Below, piece after piece: positions 7,189-13,742 of a stretch of DNA of 20,678 nucleotides (position 1 is its first letter; the number at the start of each line of letters is the position of its first letter). Where the stretch lies: the NCBI GenBank assembly GCA_035267785.1, contig DATFLL010000081.1, forward strand, positions 1 through 20,678. Direction: 5' to 3'. Made by a program: the position numbers and the translations under genes. The notes beneath the pieces were generated by a model. That model searched no databases and had not been told where the DNA came from. It saw only the letters and a program-made list of their open reading frames with translations. Source of the DNA: DATFLL01 sp035267785. Its GTDB lineage: Bacteria; Pseudomonadota; Gammaproteobacteria; DATFLL01.

Positions 7189-7737
7189 TCAGCCCTGAGC
7201 GGCGCCCGGCCCCTGGGCCAGGGCGAGCTTCCTGAGGCGCAGGAAATTCAACGGCCCGTACACAAGCAGCACCAGCGCATAGGCCAGTATCCCGTACGCG
7301 AGCCAATAGCCCCAGTCGCGGGTCGGCTCGGGGTAGAACAGGAACAGCACGCCGGCCAGCACGGCGAAGAACAGGGGCGGGAGCGTCAGGATGGCGAGTG
7401 TGGGGCGCACCCGTGCCTGCCCGGCGGCCTGCAGGGCGCTGCGAAAGGCCTGCTCTTCACCCACGGCCCGGTAGACCCAGAGCCGCGCGGCGTTGTTCGC
7501 CGAGACCAATAGAGAAGGAACGAGGATGATCAGCGATCCCGCGGGCGTCCAGTAGGGGATGAGGCACAGCAGCAACGATAGGATCATCACGGTCCGCGGT
7601 GCCCGGCGCACGAACGGGTTGCTCTCCAACATAAAGCGCGGCGTGGCCAGCCACGTCGTGCCGATATCGCCCAGGCGCGCGAACAGGATCAACGCTGCCA
7701 GGCAGTGCGGCAGATTGGCGAAGAACCATTCCCTCAT
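7189..7737 (-). CDS. Multi-helix inner-membrane protein of unknown function
   Basis: A 182-residue protein starting at ATG 7735-7737 with GGGGAG about 5 bases upstream. It has about five hydrophobic helices, at roughly 10-28, 49-65, 66-84, 113-135 and 144-163, and a basic cytoplasmic end (FLRLRKLALAQ). The segment LGDIGTTWLATPRF followed by LESNPFVRR at about 22-45 is a recognisable polar motif of a family of small proteobacterial membrane proteins, but I cannot name it with confidence. The gene lies between a lipoprotein (36-base gap) and the NfeD-like gene (3-base gap), and these three probably form one operon. Confidence 0.75.
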   Translation of the reverse strand: MREWFFANLPHCLAALILFARLGDIGTTWLATPRFMLESNPFVRRAPRTVMILSLLLCLIPYWTPAGSLIILVPSLLVSANNAARLWVYRAVGEEQAFRSALQAAGQARVRPTLAILTLPPLFFAVLAGVLFLFYPEPTRDWGYWLAYGILAYALVLLVYGPLNFLRLRKLALAQGPGAAQG

Positions 7738-7773
7738 ACGGACTCCCCTCGATCGAGCCTGGGCCGGCCGCTC

Positions 7774-8406
7774 TTACCGGCTGAAACGCATGGCCTTCAG
7801 GTGGCGCGTGGCCCGGGCCATGAAACCGTGCACTTTGCTGGAGGCGGGATAACGCTCGGAATAGGCGAAACGCAAAAACGTCTGTCTGTCGTCGGGATGG
7901 CGGCACAGGTAACCGGCCTCCTGAAAGCCGTAGCCCTCAGGGGTCAGCGCATCGCCCGGATAGGTGCTCTGGCGGTAGAAGCGCACGCACCAGGGATCCC
8001 GATCCGGGGCGGCCTGGGCGTAGAAGTCCGATCGATCCTCGCCCGGGTCACGCTCATCGTGCAAACCTGCGATGGCATAGCGCTCAAAGGCTTGCGCGTC
8101 GGCAAAGCGCGTGCGCGGCGGATAGACCCGGGTGAGGACCATTGCCACCGAGTGCCGACGGCTGAGCAGGTGACCGAGAGCCATAACGTTCGCCGTACGC
8201 TTGACTAGGCACCACTGGGCGGAGTCCGGCACCTCCACACTCATGCCGTCGAAGCGCGTCCGGCCCCGGACCCGCTTGCAGTCTGAGATCACCCCGCTCT
8301 GCGCCGTGGCCGCTCGATGGTGCCCCGCCGCGTGCTGAACGGCGCAGCCCGGCAGCCATGCCGCCGAAACGAGCGCCAAAACCGCTGCAATGGTTTCCCT
8401 GGTCAT
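7774..8406 (-). CDS. Lipoprotein of unknown function
   Basis: A 210-residue protein starting at ATG 8404-8406; the ribosome site is weak. The N-terminus is a lipoprotein signal, with hydrophobic residues 6-18 and lipobox LPGC, Cys21 being the lipidated residue. The mature part has four further cysteines and an aromatic, charged pattern (GYGFQEAGYLCRHPDDRQ, FLRFAYSERYP), suggesting a compact periplasmic domain. I recognise no family. It is 36 bases upstream of the five-helix membrane protein and probably the first gene of an operon with it and the NfeD-like gene. The upstream 312 bases are a gene-free stretch with repeats. Confidence 0.72.
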   Translation of the reverse strand: MTRETIAAVLALVSAAWLPGCAVQHAAGHHRAATAQSGVISDCKRVRGRTRFDGMSVEVPDSAQWCLVKRTANVMALGHLLSRRHSVAMVLTRVYPPRTRFADAQAFERYAIAGLHDERDPGEDRSDFYAQAAPDRDPWCVRFYRQSTYPGDALTPEGYGFQEAGYLCRHPDDRQTFLRFAYSERYPASSKVHGFMARATRHLKAMRFSR

Positions 8407-8504
8407 CGAATCGCATCCACACCCTGAGCCGAAGCATGGACCATCCTACACCCTGGGATTCCTCCGCTCTACCGCACGCCTCACCCCTTACTCTTCAGCC
8501 GCAG

Positions 8505-8530
8505 GTCGGGTTGGCGCAGCGTAATCCGAC
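8505..8530. repeat. Intergenic hairpin repeat of the GTCGGGTT...AACCCGAC type
   Basis: GTCGGGTT at 8505-8512 pairs with AATCCGAC at 8523-8530 around GCGCAGC, with one G-T wobble. This is a recognisable intergenic repeat type that I have seen in many proteobacterial genomes. It lies in the 312-base gene-free stretch 8407-8718. Confidence 0.6.
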
Positions 8531-8560
8531 ACGTCAACCTTCCGTGCGCTCTGGAAAAGA

Positions 8561-8577
8561 ACGCAGAGGACGCAGAG
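8561..8577. repeat. Short direct repeat ACGCAGAG
   Basis: Two copies of ACGCAGAG (8561-8568 and 8570-8577) separated by one G, of the simple-repeat type seen as decayed intergenic sequence in some Gammaproteobacteria. Confidence 0.55.
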
Positions 8578-8606
8578 ACTGCCGGCCCTTCGAGCCTCAG
8601 AGGTCA

Positions 8607-8682
8607 GTTGGCAGGTGTCAGTATGCAAAAAGAGCTACTGCGATTCGCTTTCACTGCCGACGGCAAACTGATAACTGCCAAC
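8607..8682. repeat. 76-bp element bounded by 16-bp inverted repeats
   Basis: The left end GTTGGCAGGTGTCAGT (8607-8622) matches the reverse complement of the right end ACTGATAACTGCCAAC (8667-8682) at 14 of 16 positions. The 44 bases between hold no gene. This could be a decayed miniature inverted-repeat element or an RNA hairpin; there is no visible target-site duplication. Confidence 0.5.
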
Positions 8683-8697
8683 GCGCCCGAAGGGCGC
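8683..8697 (-). terminator. GC hairpin downstream of the methyltransferase gene
   Basis: GCGCCC (8683-8688) and GGGCGC (8692-8697) pair around a three-base loop, 21 bases past the methyltransferase stop. No T run follows on the minus strand, so termination is uncertain. Confidence 0.3.
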
Positions 8698-8718
8698 ACA
8701 CTTCACACCTCACGTCAT

Positions 8719-9387
8719 TTATTGTCGCTTTTCGACCACGAAGGCGATGAACGGCCACAAGGGCACGCCGAGGTGGCGCCGGTAGAGCACACGCGCGCCG
8801 GCCGCCTGCAGCGCCGGAAGGACGGAGACCGAGCGACACCCCAGGGAGATGGCGGGAAGATGCCAGACCACATCCTCGACGCGGTCGGCCAGCCAACGCA
8901 CCCAGGGCCGCCTCGGCTCGGTCGAGTGCGCAATGCCGACCCGCCCGCCCGGTCTCACTATCCGGTACAGCTCCAACGCGGCCGCCACGGGGTCGTAGAG
9001 CGGGCACAGGCTGTAGGTCGAGAGCGCCGTATCGAAGCTCGCGTCGTCGAAGGGCAGCGCGGTCATATCGCCCGTGCGAAACTCGGCGCGCTCATCGAGC
9101 CCGGCGTCCGCGATGCGCTGGCGGGCCACGGCCAGCATCGGCTCGCTCGTGTCGAAAAGCACGACGTGTCCACTCGGACCGGCCCGCCGCGCCGCCAACA
9201 GACTGGTGGAGCCGGTTCCAGCACCGGCGTCCAGGACCGCGTCGCCGTCACGCACGGCGCGCTCGACGACCGCGCGACGACCGCGCTGGTCGGAGCCCGC
9301 CGTCAGCAGGCAGTGTTGCAGGTCATAGTGCCCGGCCACCTTGTCGTAGACGGCCTTGAGGCGGGCGGGGTCAATCGCCGGTCGCAT
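8719..9387 (-). CDS. SAM-dependent class I methyltransferase (UbiE/Methyltransf_11-like)
   Basis: A 222-residue protein starting at ATG 9385-9387, with GAAGGG about 5 bases upstream. It carries the class I methyltransferase signatures: motif I VLDAGAGTG at 51-59 for SAM binding, an acidic strand end VVLFDTSEPML (Asp79), a motif around RTGDMTALPFDDASFDTALS (104-123) and the later RIVRPGGRVGIAHS. The N-terminus YDKVAGHYD (14-22) is typical of UbiE-like quinone and small-molecule methyltransferases. The C-terminal region contains conserved-looking aromatic residues, but the acceptor substrate cannot be read off. The gene sits 38 bases after the four-cysteine exported protein and is the last gene of the Liv-type operon, which is unusual company; a role linked to the transported substrate is only a guess. 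Confidence 0.85.
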   Translation of the reverse strand: MRPAIDPARLKAVYDKVAGHYDLQHCLLTAGSDQRGRRAVVERAVRDGDAVLDAGAGTGSTSLLAARRAGPSGHVVLFDTSEPMLAVARQRIADAGLDERAEFRTGDMTALPFDDASFDTALSTYSLCPLYDPVAAALELYRIVRPGGRVGIAHSTEPRRPWVRWLADRVEDVVWHLPAISLGCRSVSVLPALQAAGARVLYRRHLGVPLWPFIAFVVEKRQ

Positions 9388-9425
9388 CCATGCCCTTCGT
9401 GGTTCAGTTCTACGCGAGCGCTGCG

Positions 9426-9896
9426 CTATTGCGTACGCGGCACGAAGCGCAGTCCGCGCGAGGGCGAAAATTGCTGCTGGAGCGGCCCCTCGATGTGGTT
9501 GACCAGCTGCGTGCCCGGCTTGGCCTTGCAGGCGGGCGCCGCCGCATTGACTTCAGGCTTACAGCCGTTGCCAGCTCCGGCGTGAAACAGATAGAGCGTG
9601 CAGGACCAGTATTTCGCCTGCGCGACGTAGCTATCGGGAACGCTTACCTTCACGTGCACGGTACCATTGTAGCCGCCGTTGCTGACCGGCAGGTCGACTC
9701 GCCCGTAGCTCAGCGCCCCCGCCACCGATTGTGACTTCTGGATCTTGCAGCCCACTGAAAAGGTCTTCACGTCGGAATAGAGGTTGGAGAGCTTCACGGG
9801 CACATTCAAGGTAACCGTCTGCTCGGCCCATGCCGGCCAGGCCGACAAGGCCATGACAACGGCGCCGCCCAATGCGATTACGATACGGTGTTTCAT
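9426..9896 (-). CDS. Exported four-cysteine protein of unknown function
   Basis: A 156-residue protein starting at ATG 9894-9896. AAGGAGGG lies 9 bases upstream, inside the end of the preceding gene. A signal peptide ends at AWA (residue 24). The mature protein shows beta-rich, immunoglobulin-like spacing (TVTLNVPVKLSNL, FSVGCKIQ, TVHVKVSVPD, YWSCTLYLFHAG) and four cysteines at 50, 99, 112 and 123, likely two disulfides. The C-terminal 30 residues are polar and basic. The family is not recognised. The gene begins 6 bases after the stop of the 21-residue-repeat protein, so they are almost certainly coupled, and 38 bases before the methyltransferase. Its position in the Liv-type operon suggests a periplasmic or secreted partner of the importer, but there is no direct evidence. 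Confidence 0.78.
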   Translation of the reverse strand: MKHRIVIALGGAVVMALSAWPAWAEQTVTLNVPVKLSNLYSDVKTFSVGCKIQKSQSVAGALSYGRVDLPVSNGGYNGTVHVKVSVPDSYVAQAKYWSCTLYLFHAGAGNGCKPEVNAAAPACKAKPGTQLVNHIEGPLQQQFSPSRGLRFVPRTQ

Positions 9897-9902
9897 TGCC
9901 AC

Positions 9903-10220
9903 TTACCCTCCTTCAGGGGCCACGCCCGTTGCCTTCAATGCCGGTGTGTCGACCCTGAGCGGCAGGCGTCCCACCGGACCGGCAATGCCGGTCGCCGTCA
10001 ACGCCGGCGTGTTGATATTGCTCGGCAGATGCCCGACGGGGCCGGCCACGCCGGTGACGATCAAACCCGGCGTATTCACGCTCGCCGGCAGCTTGCCACT
10101 CGTGCCCGCCGTGCCGGTCGCGACCAGAGGCGGTGTATTGACCGCGTTCGGCAGGTCGGCCGGCGCCGCCGCCGCAAACAAGGCGGTAGTCGACAGCAGA
10201 AACATTCCCATGCGCTTCAT
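9903..10220 (-). CDS. Exported protein made of four tandem 21-residue repeats
   Basis: A 105-residue protein. Residues 1-22 form a signal peptide (hydrophobic run LLSTTALFAAAAPA). The whole mature part consists of four repeats of 21, 21, 21 and 20 residues, starting at residues 23, 44, 65 and 86. The shared pattern is LP-x-x-V-N-T-P-x-L, then x-x-T-G-x-A, then G-P-V-G in the middle copies. There are no cysteines. The low charge and regular spacing suggest a repetitive strand or coil structure, perhaps a filament or solenoid. I recognise no family. The start, ATG about six bases after the LivF stop, has GAGG upstream, and the stop is 6 bases before the next gene. The repeats are diverged in DNA sequence, so they are an old, selected feature and not a fresh duplication. 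Confidence 0.8.
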   Translation of the reverse strand: MKRMGMFLLSTTALFAAAAPADLPNAVNTPPLVATGTAGTSGKLPASVNTPGLIVTGVAGPVGHLPSNINTPALTATGIAGPVGRLPLRVDTPALKATGVAPEGG

Positions 10221-10226
10221 CTGACC

Positions 10227-11054
10227 TCAGCCCCCCAGGAACAGGCGCCCGACTTCCGGATGTTCGAGCAGCTCATCGCCACTGCCCGCCATGGCGACCT
10301 CGCCGGAGACCAGGACGTAACCGATATCGGCGAACTCCAGACCCTTGCGGGCATTTTGCTCCACCATGACGACGGTCTTGCCCTCGGTCTTCTGTAAATC
10401 GGCAAGGATCTCGAAAACCATGCCGATAAAACGCGGCTCCAGTCCGATGGAGGGCTCGTCGACCAGCAGCACCCTCGGGTCCATGATCAGCGCGCGCGAG
10501 ATTTCGAGCAAGCGCCGCTCGCCGCCCGAGAGCACCTTGGCGGCGCGGTGGCGCCGCTCGGCCAGACGCGGGTATTTGGCGAACACGCGCTCGGCCGCCT
10601 CCTTGGCCTGGTTTGGATCGGGCAGCAGGTAGCCGCCCATCCACAGGTTCTCCTCCACGCTCATGTCGGGAAACACGGAGTTGTCCTGGAGGATGTAGGC
10701 GATGCCCGCCTCACGCAGCTTCGCATTGGGCGAAAGCCGGGTCACGTCGCGCCCGTCGATGCTAATGGCCCCGTCGAAGATGCGCGTAAAGCCGTACACC
10801 GAGTGCAGCACTGTCGACTTGCCCGCACCATTGGGGCCGATCAGACACAGCGACTGCCCGGCGCCCGCCTGCAGATCCACGCCGTGGAGGATCTCCATTT
10901 TGCCGTAGCCCGCGACCAGGCCATCGATGCGCAGCAGGGGCTTGTCACCGGCGAGCCTGGCCAGCTCCTCGCGCGACGGCCCCTGGCGGGCGAGGCGCGA
11001 GGCATCGCGCGCCACGTCGTCGACCGAAAGGATATTGTCGTCTTCGCTGGTCAA
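10227..11054 (-). CDS. livF: Branched-chain/HAAT-type ABC transporter ATPase LivF
   Basis: A 275-residue ATPase of the Liv/HAAT importer. It has Walker A GPNGAGKST at 73-81, Q-loop Gln122, signature LSGGERR at 174-180, Walker B VLLVDEP at 194-200 and VEQN at 230-233, the LivF-type switch region. Residues 1-40 precede the usual LivF start (PLLRIDGL) and are polar and charged; this extension is unusual. The start codon is TTG 11052-11054, which overlaps the LivG stop in a TTGA arrangement and has a GGGGG site upstream; no better in-frame start exists before the domain. It is the last of the core importer genes, with only 6 bases to the repeat-protein gene. It hydrolyses ATP with LivG to drive uptake through LivH/LivM. 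Confidence 0.9.
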   Translation of the reverse strand: MTSEDDNILSVDDVARDASRLARQGPSREELARLAGDKPLLRIDGLVAGYGKMEILHGVDLQAGAGQSLCLIGPNGAGKSTVLHSVYGFTRIFDGAISIDGRDVTRLSPNAKLREAGIAYILQDNSVFPDMSVEENLWMGGYLLPDPNQAKEAAERVFAKYPRLAERRHRAAKVLSGGERRLLEISRALIMDPRVLLVDEPSIGLEPRFIGMVFEILADLQKTEGKTVVMVEQNARKGLEFADIGYVLVSGEVAMAGSGDELLEHPEVGRLFLGG

Positions 11055-11791
11055 TGGGCCCCCAGATAGGCGTCGATGACGCGCTGGTCGTTTCGGATCG
11101 CCTCGGGCTCGCCGTCCGCCAGCAGCTCGCCGTGCGCGAGGCAGTAGAGGTACTCGGCGAGGTTCATGATGACGTTCATGTTGTGTTCGATAATCAAAAG
11201 CGAAATACCCATCTCTTCATTGGCGCGGCGCAGACGATCGATGAGGCCGTTGATCAGCGTCGGGTTGATCCCCGCGGTGGGCTCATCGAGCAGCAGCAGC
11301 TTCGGCCCGTTCATCAGGGCCATGGCGAACTCGAGCAGCTTTTGCTGACCGAACGACAGGTCGCCGGCCAGCAGATGGCGCTTGGCGTACAGACCGACGA
11401 ACTGCAGCAGCTCCTCGGCCTTCTCGGTCACCGCCGCCGGGATGTCGCCGAACAGGCTGCGCGGCGTCGGGCTGCCGTGCGGCGTGCTGATCTCCATGTT
11501 CTGCATACAACTCATGGCGCCGTAGATGCGAGTCTGTTGAAACGTGCGCAGCAGGCCCAGGCGCGCGATCGCCGGAACGCGCAGCCGCGATATCTCGCGG
11601 CCCTGAAAACGCACCGAACCGCTGTCGATGGGATACAGGCCGACGATGGAATTGAACAACGTGGTCTTACCCGAGCCGTTGGGCCCGATCAGACCGATGA
11701 TTTTGCCTTCGGGCACCTGCAGGCTGACGTCCTGATTGGCGACCACCCCGCCGAAGGTCTTGTGCACGTGCGCGACCTCCAGAATCGCCAT
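11051..11791 (-). CDS. livG: Branched-chain/HAAT-type ABC transporter ATPase LivG
   Basis: A 246-residue ATPase. It has Walker A GPNGSGKTT at 36-44, an insert with FQQTRIYGAMSCMQNME at 84-100 (typical of LivG), signature LSFGQQK at 145-151, Walker B LLLLDEP at 165-171 with TAGINP following, and switch His203 in IEHNM. The length fits LivG (about 250). The ATG at 11789-11791 overlaps the LivM stop by one base (TAATG), and the 3' end overlaps the LivF start. It pairs with LivF to energise the permease. Function is well supported by sequence; the substrate is set by the binding protein, not by this subunit. Confidence 0.93.
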   Translation of the reverse strand: MAILEVAHVHKTFGGVVANQDVSLQVPEGKIIGLIGPNGSGKTTLFNSIVGLYPIDSGSVRFQGREISRLRVPAIARLGLLRTFQQTRIYGAMSCMQNMEISTPHGSPTPRSLFGDIPAAVTEKAEELLQFVGLYAKRHLLAGDLSFGQQKLLEFAMALMNGPKLLLLDEPTAGINPTLINGLIDRLRRANEEMGISLLIIEHNMNVIMNLAEYLYCLAHGELLADGEPEAIRNDQRVIDAYLGAH

Positions 11792-12762
11792 TACTTCGCG
11801 CCCTCGTCGACGCGCTGGCCGAAGCGCTCGGGCCAGCGCTCGCGCACCCAGCCCATGATACCCATCGGGAAAAAGACCACGATCAGCATGATCAACAGCC
11901 CCAGGGCCACACGCTGCCAGCCCAGCAGGTAGGTCCAGAACAGCTCCTGCGTGATGTGAAATACCACGGCGCCGATGACCGGGCCCCACAGCGTGCCCTT
12001 GCCGCCCAGGATAGCCATGAGCAGCATCCACACGCCGTAGCTCGAGCTGGCGAAGGCCACGTCGCGCGGGTCGATAAAGCCGATCATGTTGCCCGCGACC
12101 GGGCCGATGAGGCCGAGAAACAACGCCGCGATACTCCATGCGACCGTCTTGTACAGCGTGGTGTGCAGGCCCATCGCCTCGGCCTTGTCCTCGTCGTCCC
12201 GAATGGCGTTGATGGCCAGGCGGAAACGCCCCGAGTAGATCCGGCGCAGCGTCAGGAAGGTCGCCGCCGCCACCGCGAAACACAAGTAATAGAAGAAGGT
12301 CTCGCGCGAACCGACCACGCCCGGATACAACGGCGTGACCAGACCCGAACCGGCACCGATGTAATCCCAGCCGCCGGCGAACTCGGCCGCCGCGATGCCA
12401 AGGCCCAACGTGCCGATGGCAAAGTAATGGCCACGCAGCCCGAGGATCCCCCAACCCAGCGCCACGGCAAACGCCACGGACATGGCGGCACCCGCGGCCA
12501 TGCCGACGAAAAGGCCCGGATAGTAGCCCAAACCCGCGTGTTGCTGGACCATTGCGCACGTATACATCCCCACGCCGAAGAACAGCACGTTGCCGAAAGA
12601 GTTGTAGCCCATCTGTCCGCCGAGTACGTCCCAGGTAAGGGCGAACACGATCATTACCCAAAGGAAGGACATCTGCGTGCGGATCGCCGGGGCGAGATAG
12701 GGGGCCGCCAATGCGAGCGCGAGAAGTCCCAGGTAGAACAGCAGGCGCCGACGCGAATTCAC
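11791..12762 (-). CDS. livM: Branched-chain/HAAT-type ABC transporter permease LivM
   Basis: A 323-residue membrane protein with about eight to ten hydrophobic helices. It has typical LivM segments: FALTWDVLGGQMGYNSFGN near the start, GLRGHYFAIGTLGLGIAAAE, the cytoplasmic coupling region with AINAIRDDEDKAEAMGLHTT, and a late helix AILGGKGTLWGPVIGAV. The start is GTG 12760-12762, chosen because GGAGGT lies 7 bases upstream and the codon overlaps the LivH stop in a GTGA arrangement. The gene ends where LivG begins, one base overlapping. It forms the transmembrane channel together with LivH. A clear family member with no visible damage. Confidence 0.92.
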   Translation of the reverse strand: MNSRRRLLFYLGLLALALAAPYLAPAIRTQMSFLWVMIVFALTWDVLGGQMGYNSFGNVLFFGVGMYTCAMVQQHAGLGYYPGLFVGMAAGAAMSVAFAVALGWGILGLRGHYFAIGTLGLGIAAAEFAGGWDYIGAGSGLVTPLYPGVVGSRETFFYYLCFAVAAATFLTLRRIYSGRFRLAINAIRDDEDKAEAMGLHTTLYKTVAWSIAALFLGLIGPVAGNMIGFIDPRDVAFASSSYGVWMLLMAILGGKGTLWGPVIGAVVFHITQELFWTYLLGWQRVALGLLIMLIVVFFPMGIMGWVRERWPERFGQRVDEGAK

Positions 12763-13658
12763 GACAGATACCTCCGTTGACGGCTCAGCCGGATGCGCCG
12801 CCAGACCAGGATCAGGACCAGCAGCAGGAATACGAATGCCGTCTGGAACTGCGCCCCGAGCAGAAACCCGGCGAACTCCTCGGCGACCCCCAGGGCCACG
12901 CCGGCAACGAATACCCCGGCCACATTGCCCACGCCGGCCACAACCACGATCATGAACGAGCGTGCGGTAAAGGGCAGGCCCAGGTAGGGCTGGATGATCC
13001 AGATCATCGCCACCAATGCACCGGCCGCTCCGCACAGCGCGGCGTTGAGGCCGAAGGTCATGGCATAGACGCGGTCGGTGTCCACGCCCATGATGCGCGC
13101 GGCCCGTGCGTTCTGCGCCGTGGCGCGGATGGCCTGGCCCAGGCGCGCACGTTTGAGAAACCACAAAAGCACCCCGCCGATGACCAGCGCGATGACAAAG
13201 GCGAGCACCTTGATCTGCGCTACCGTAACCATGCCGTCGAACAGGAACCAGGTCTTCAGGCCCGAATGGGCGGTATGCACGTCGGCGCCGAAGGCCTCGT
13301 TGGCCAGCTGCTGGAGCAGGATACCCAGGCCGAAGGTCGCCAGGATCGAGGTAAACAGGTCACGGTCGACGACACGGAAGATGATCGTACGGTAGATGAC
13401 CCAGCCGAGGATAAACATCAGGACTGCGGCTGCCGGAATCCCCCAGATCGGGTGGATCCCGGCCACGGACAGAAAATAGGCGACATAGCCGCCGAGCATC
13501 ACGAACTCGCCCTGGGCGATGTTGATGATGTTCATCACGCCCCAGACCAGGGCCATGCCGTAGGCGACCAGCGCGAAGATGGCACCGATCAGCAGTCCGT
13601 CGATCAGCAGCTGCAGCGACAGGATCGGTGCGTCGAACAGGATATGAAGGTTTTCCAT
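12759..13658 (-). CDS. livH: Branched-chain/HAAT-type ABC transporter permease LivH
   Basis: A 299-residue membrane protein with about eight hydrophobic helices. It has the LivH hallmarks: GLLIGAIFALVAYGMALVWGVMNIINIAQGEFVMLGGY near residues 21-58, and the coupling loop RATAQNARAARIMGVDTDRVYAMTFGLNAALCG in the middle. The ATG at 13656-13658 has no strong ribosome site; a 34-base GC-rich hairpin sits only 11 bases upstream (13670-13703), which could both protect the binding-protein message and lower LivH translation. The 3' end overlaps the LivM start. It forms the channel with LivM. Confidence 0.92.
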   Translation of the reverse strand: MENLHILFDAPILSLQLLIDGLLIGAIFALVAYGMALVWGVMNIINIAQGEFVMLGGYVAYFLSVAGIHPIWGIPAAAVLMFILGWVIYRTIIFRVVDRDLFTSILATFGLGILLQQLANEAFGADVHTAHSGLKTWFLFDGMVTVAQIKVLAFVIALVIGGVLLWFLKRARLGQAIRATAQNARAARIMGVDTDRVYAMTFGLNAALCGAAGALVAMIWIIQPYLGLPFTARSFMIVVVAGVGNVAGVFVAGVALGVAEEFAGFLLGAQFQTAFVFLLLVLILVWRRIRLSRQRRYLS

Positions 13659-13669
13659 AGGTGGGCTCG

Positions 13670-13703
13670 CGCCCCGGCCCCGCGGCTCGCGCGGGCCGGG
13701 GCG
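13670..13703 (-). promoter_or_regulatory. Strong hairpin between binding-protein and permease genes
   Basis: CGCCCCGGCCC (13670-13680) and GGGCCGGGGCG (13693-13703) pair perfectly over 11 bases, and CGCG on each side of GCT extends the stem with one bulged C. It has no T run on the minus strand, so it is not a classic terminator. In other binding-protein transporters such hairpins stabilise the upstream message and reduce downstream expression. Confidence 0.75.
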
Positions 13704-13742
13704 ACTGCCGACTCCCCTTTCGCTACTTCCCCGGTACTCGCC

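Noticed and set aside
8608..9585. A 325-codon plus-strand frame over the methyltransferase
   Set aside because: It is antisense to the methyltransferase and begins inside the repeat element; no domain is visible.
11792..12661. Upstream extension of the LivG frame through livM
   Set aside because: The extension is Arg/Gly/His-rich and out of frame with LivM; the real LivG start is the ATG at 11789-11791 overlapping the LivM stop.
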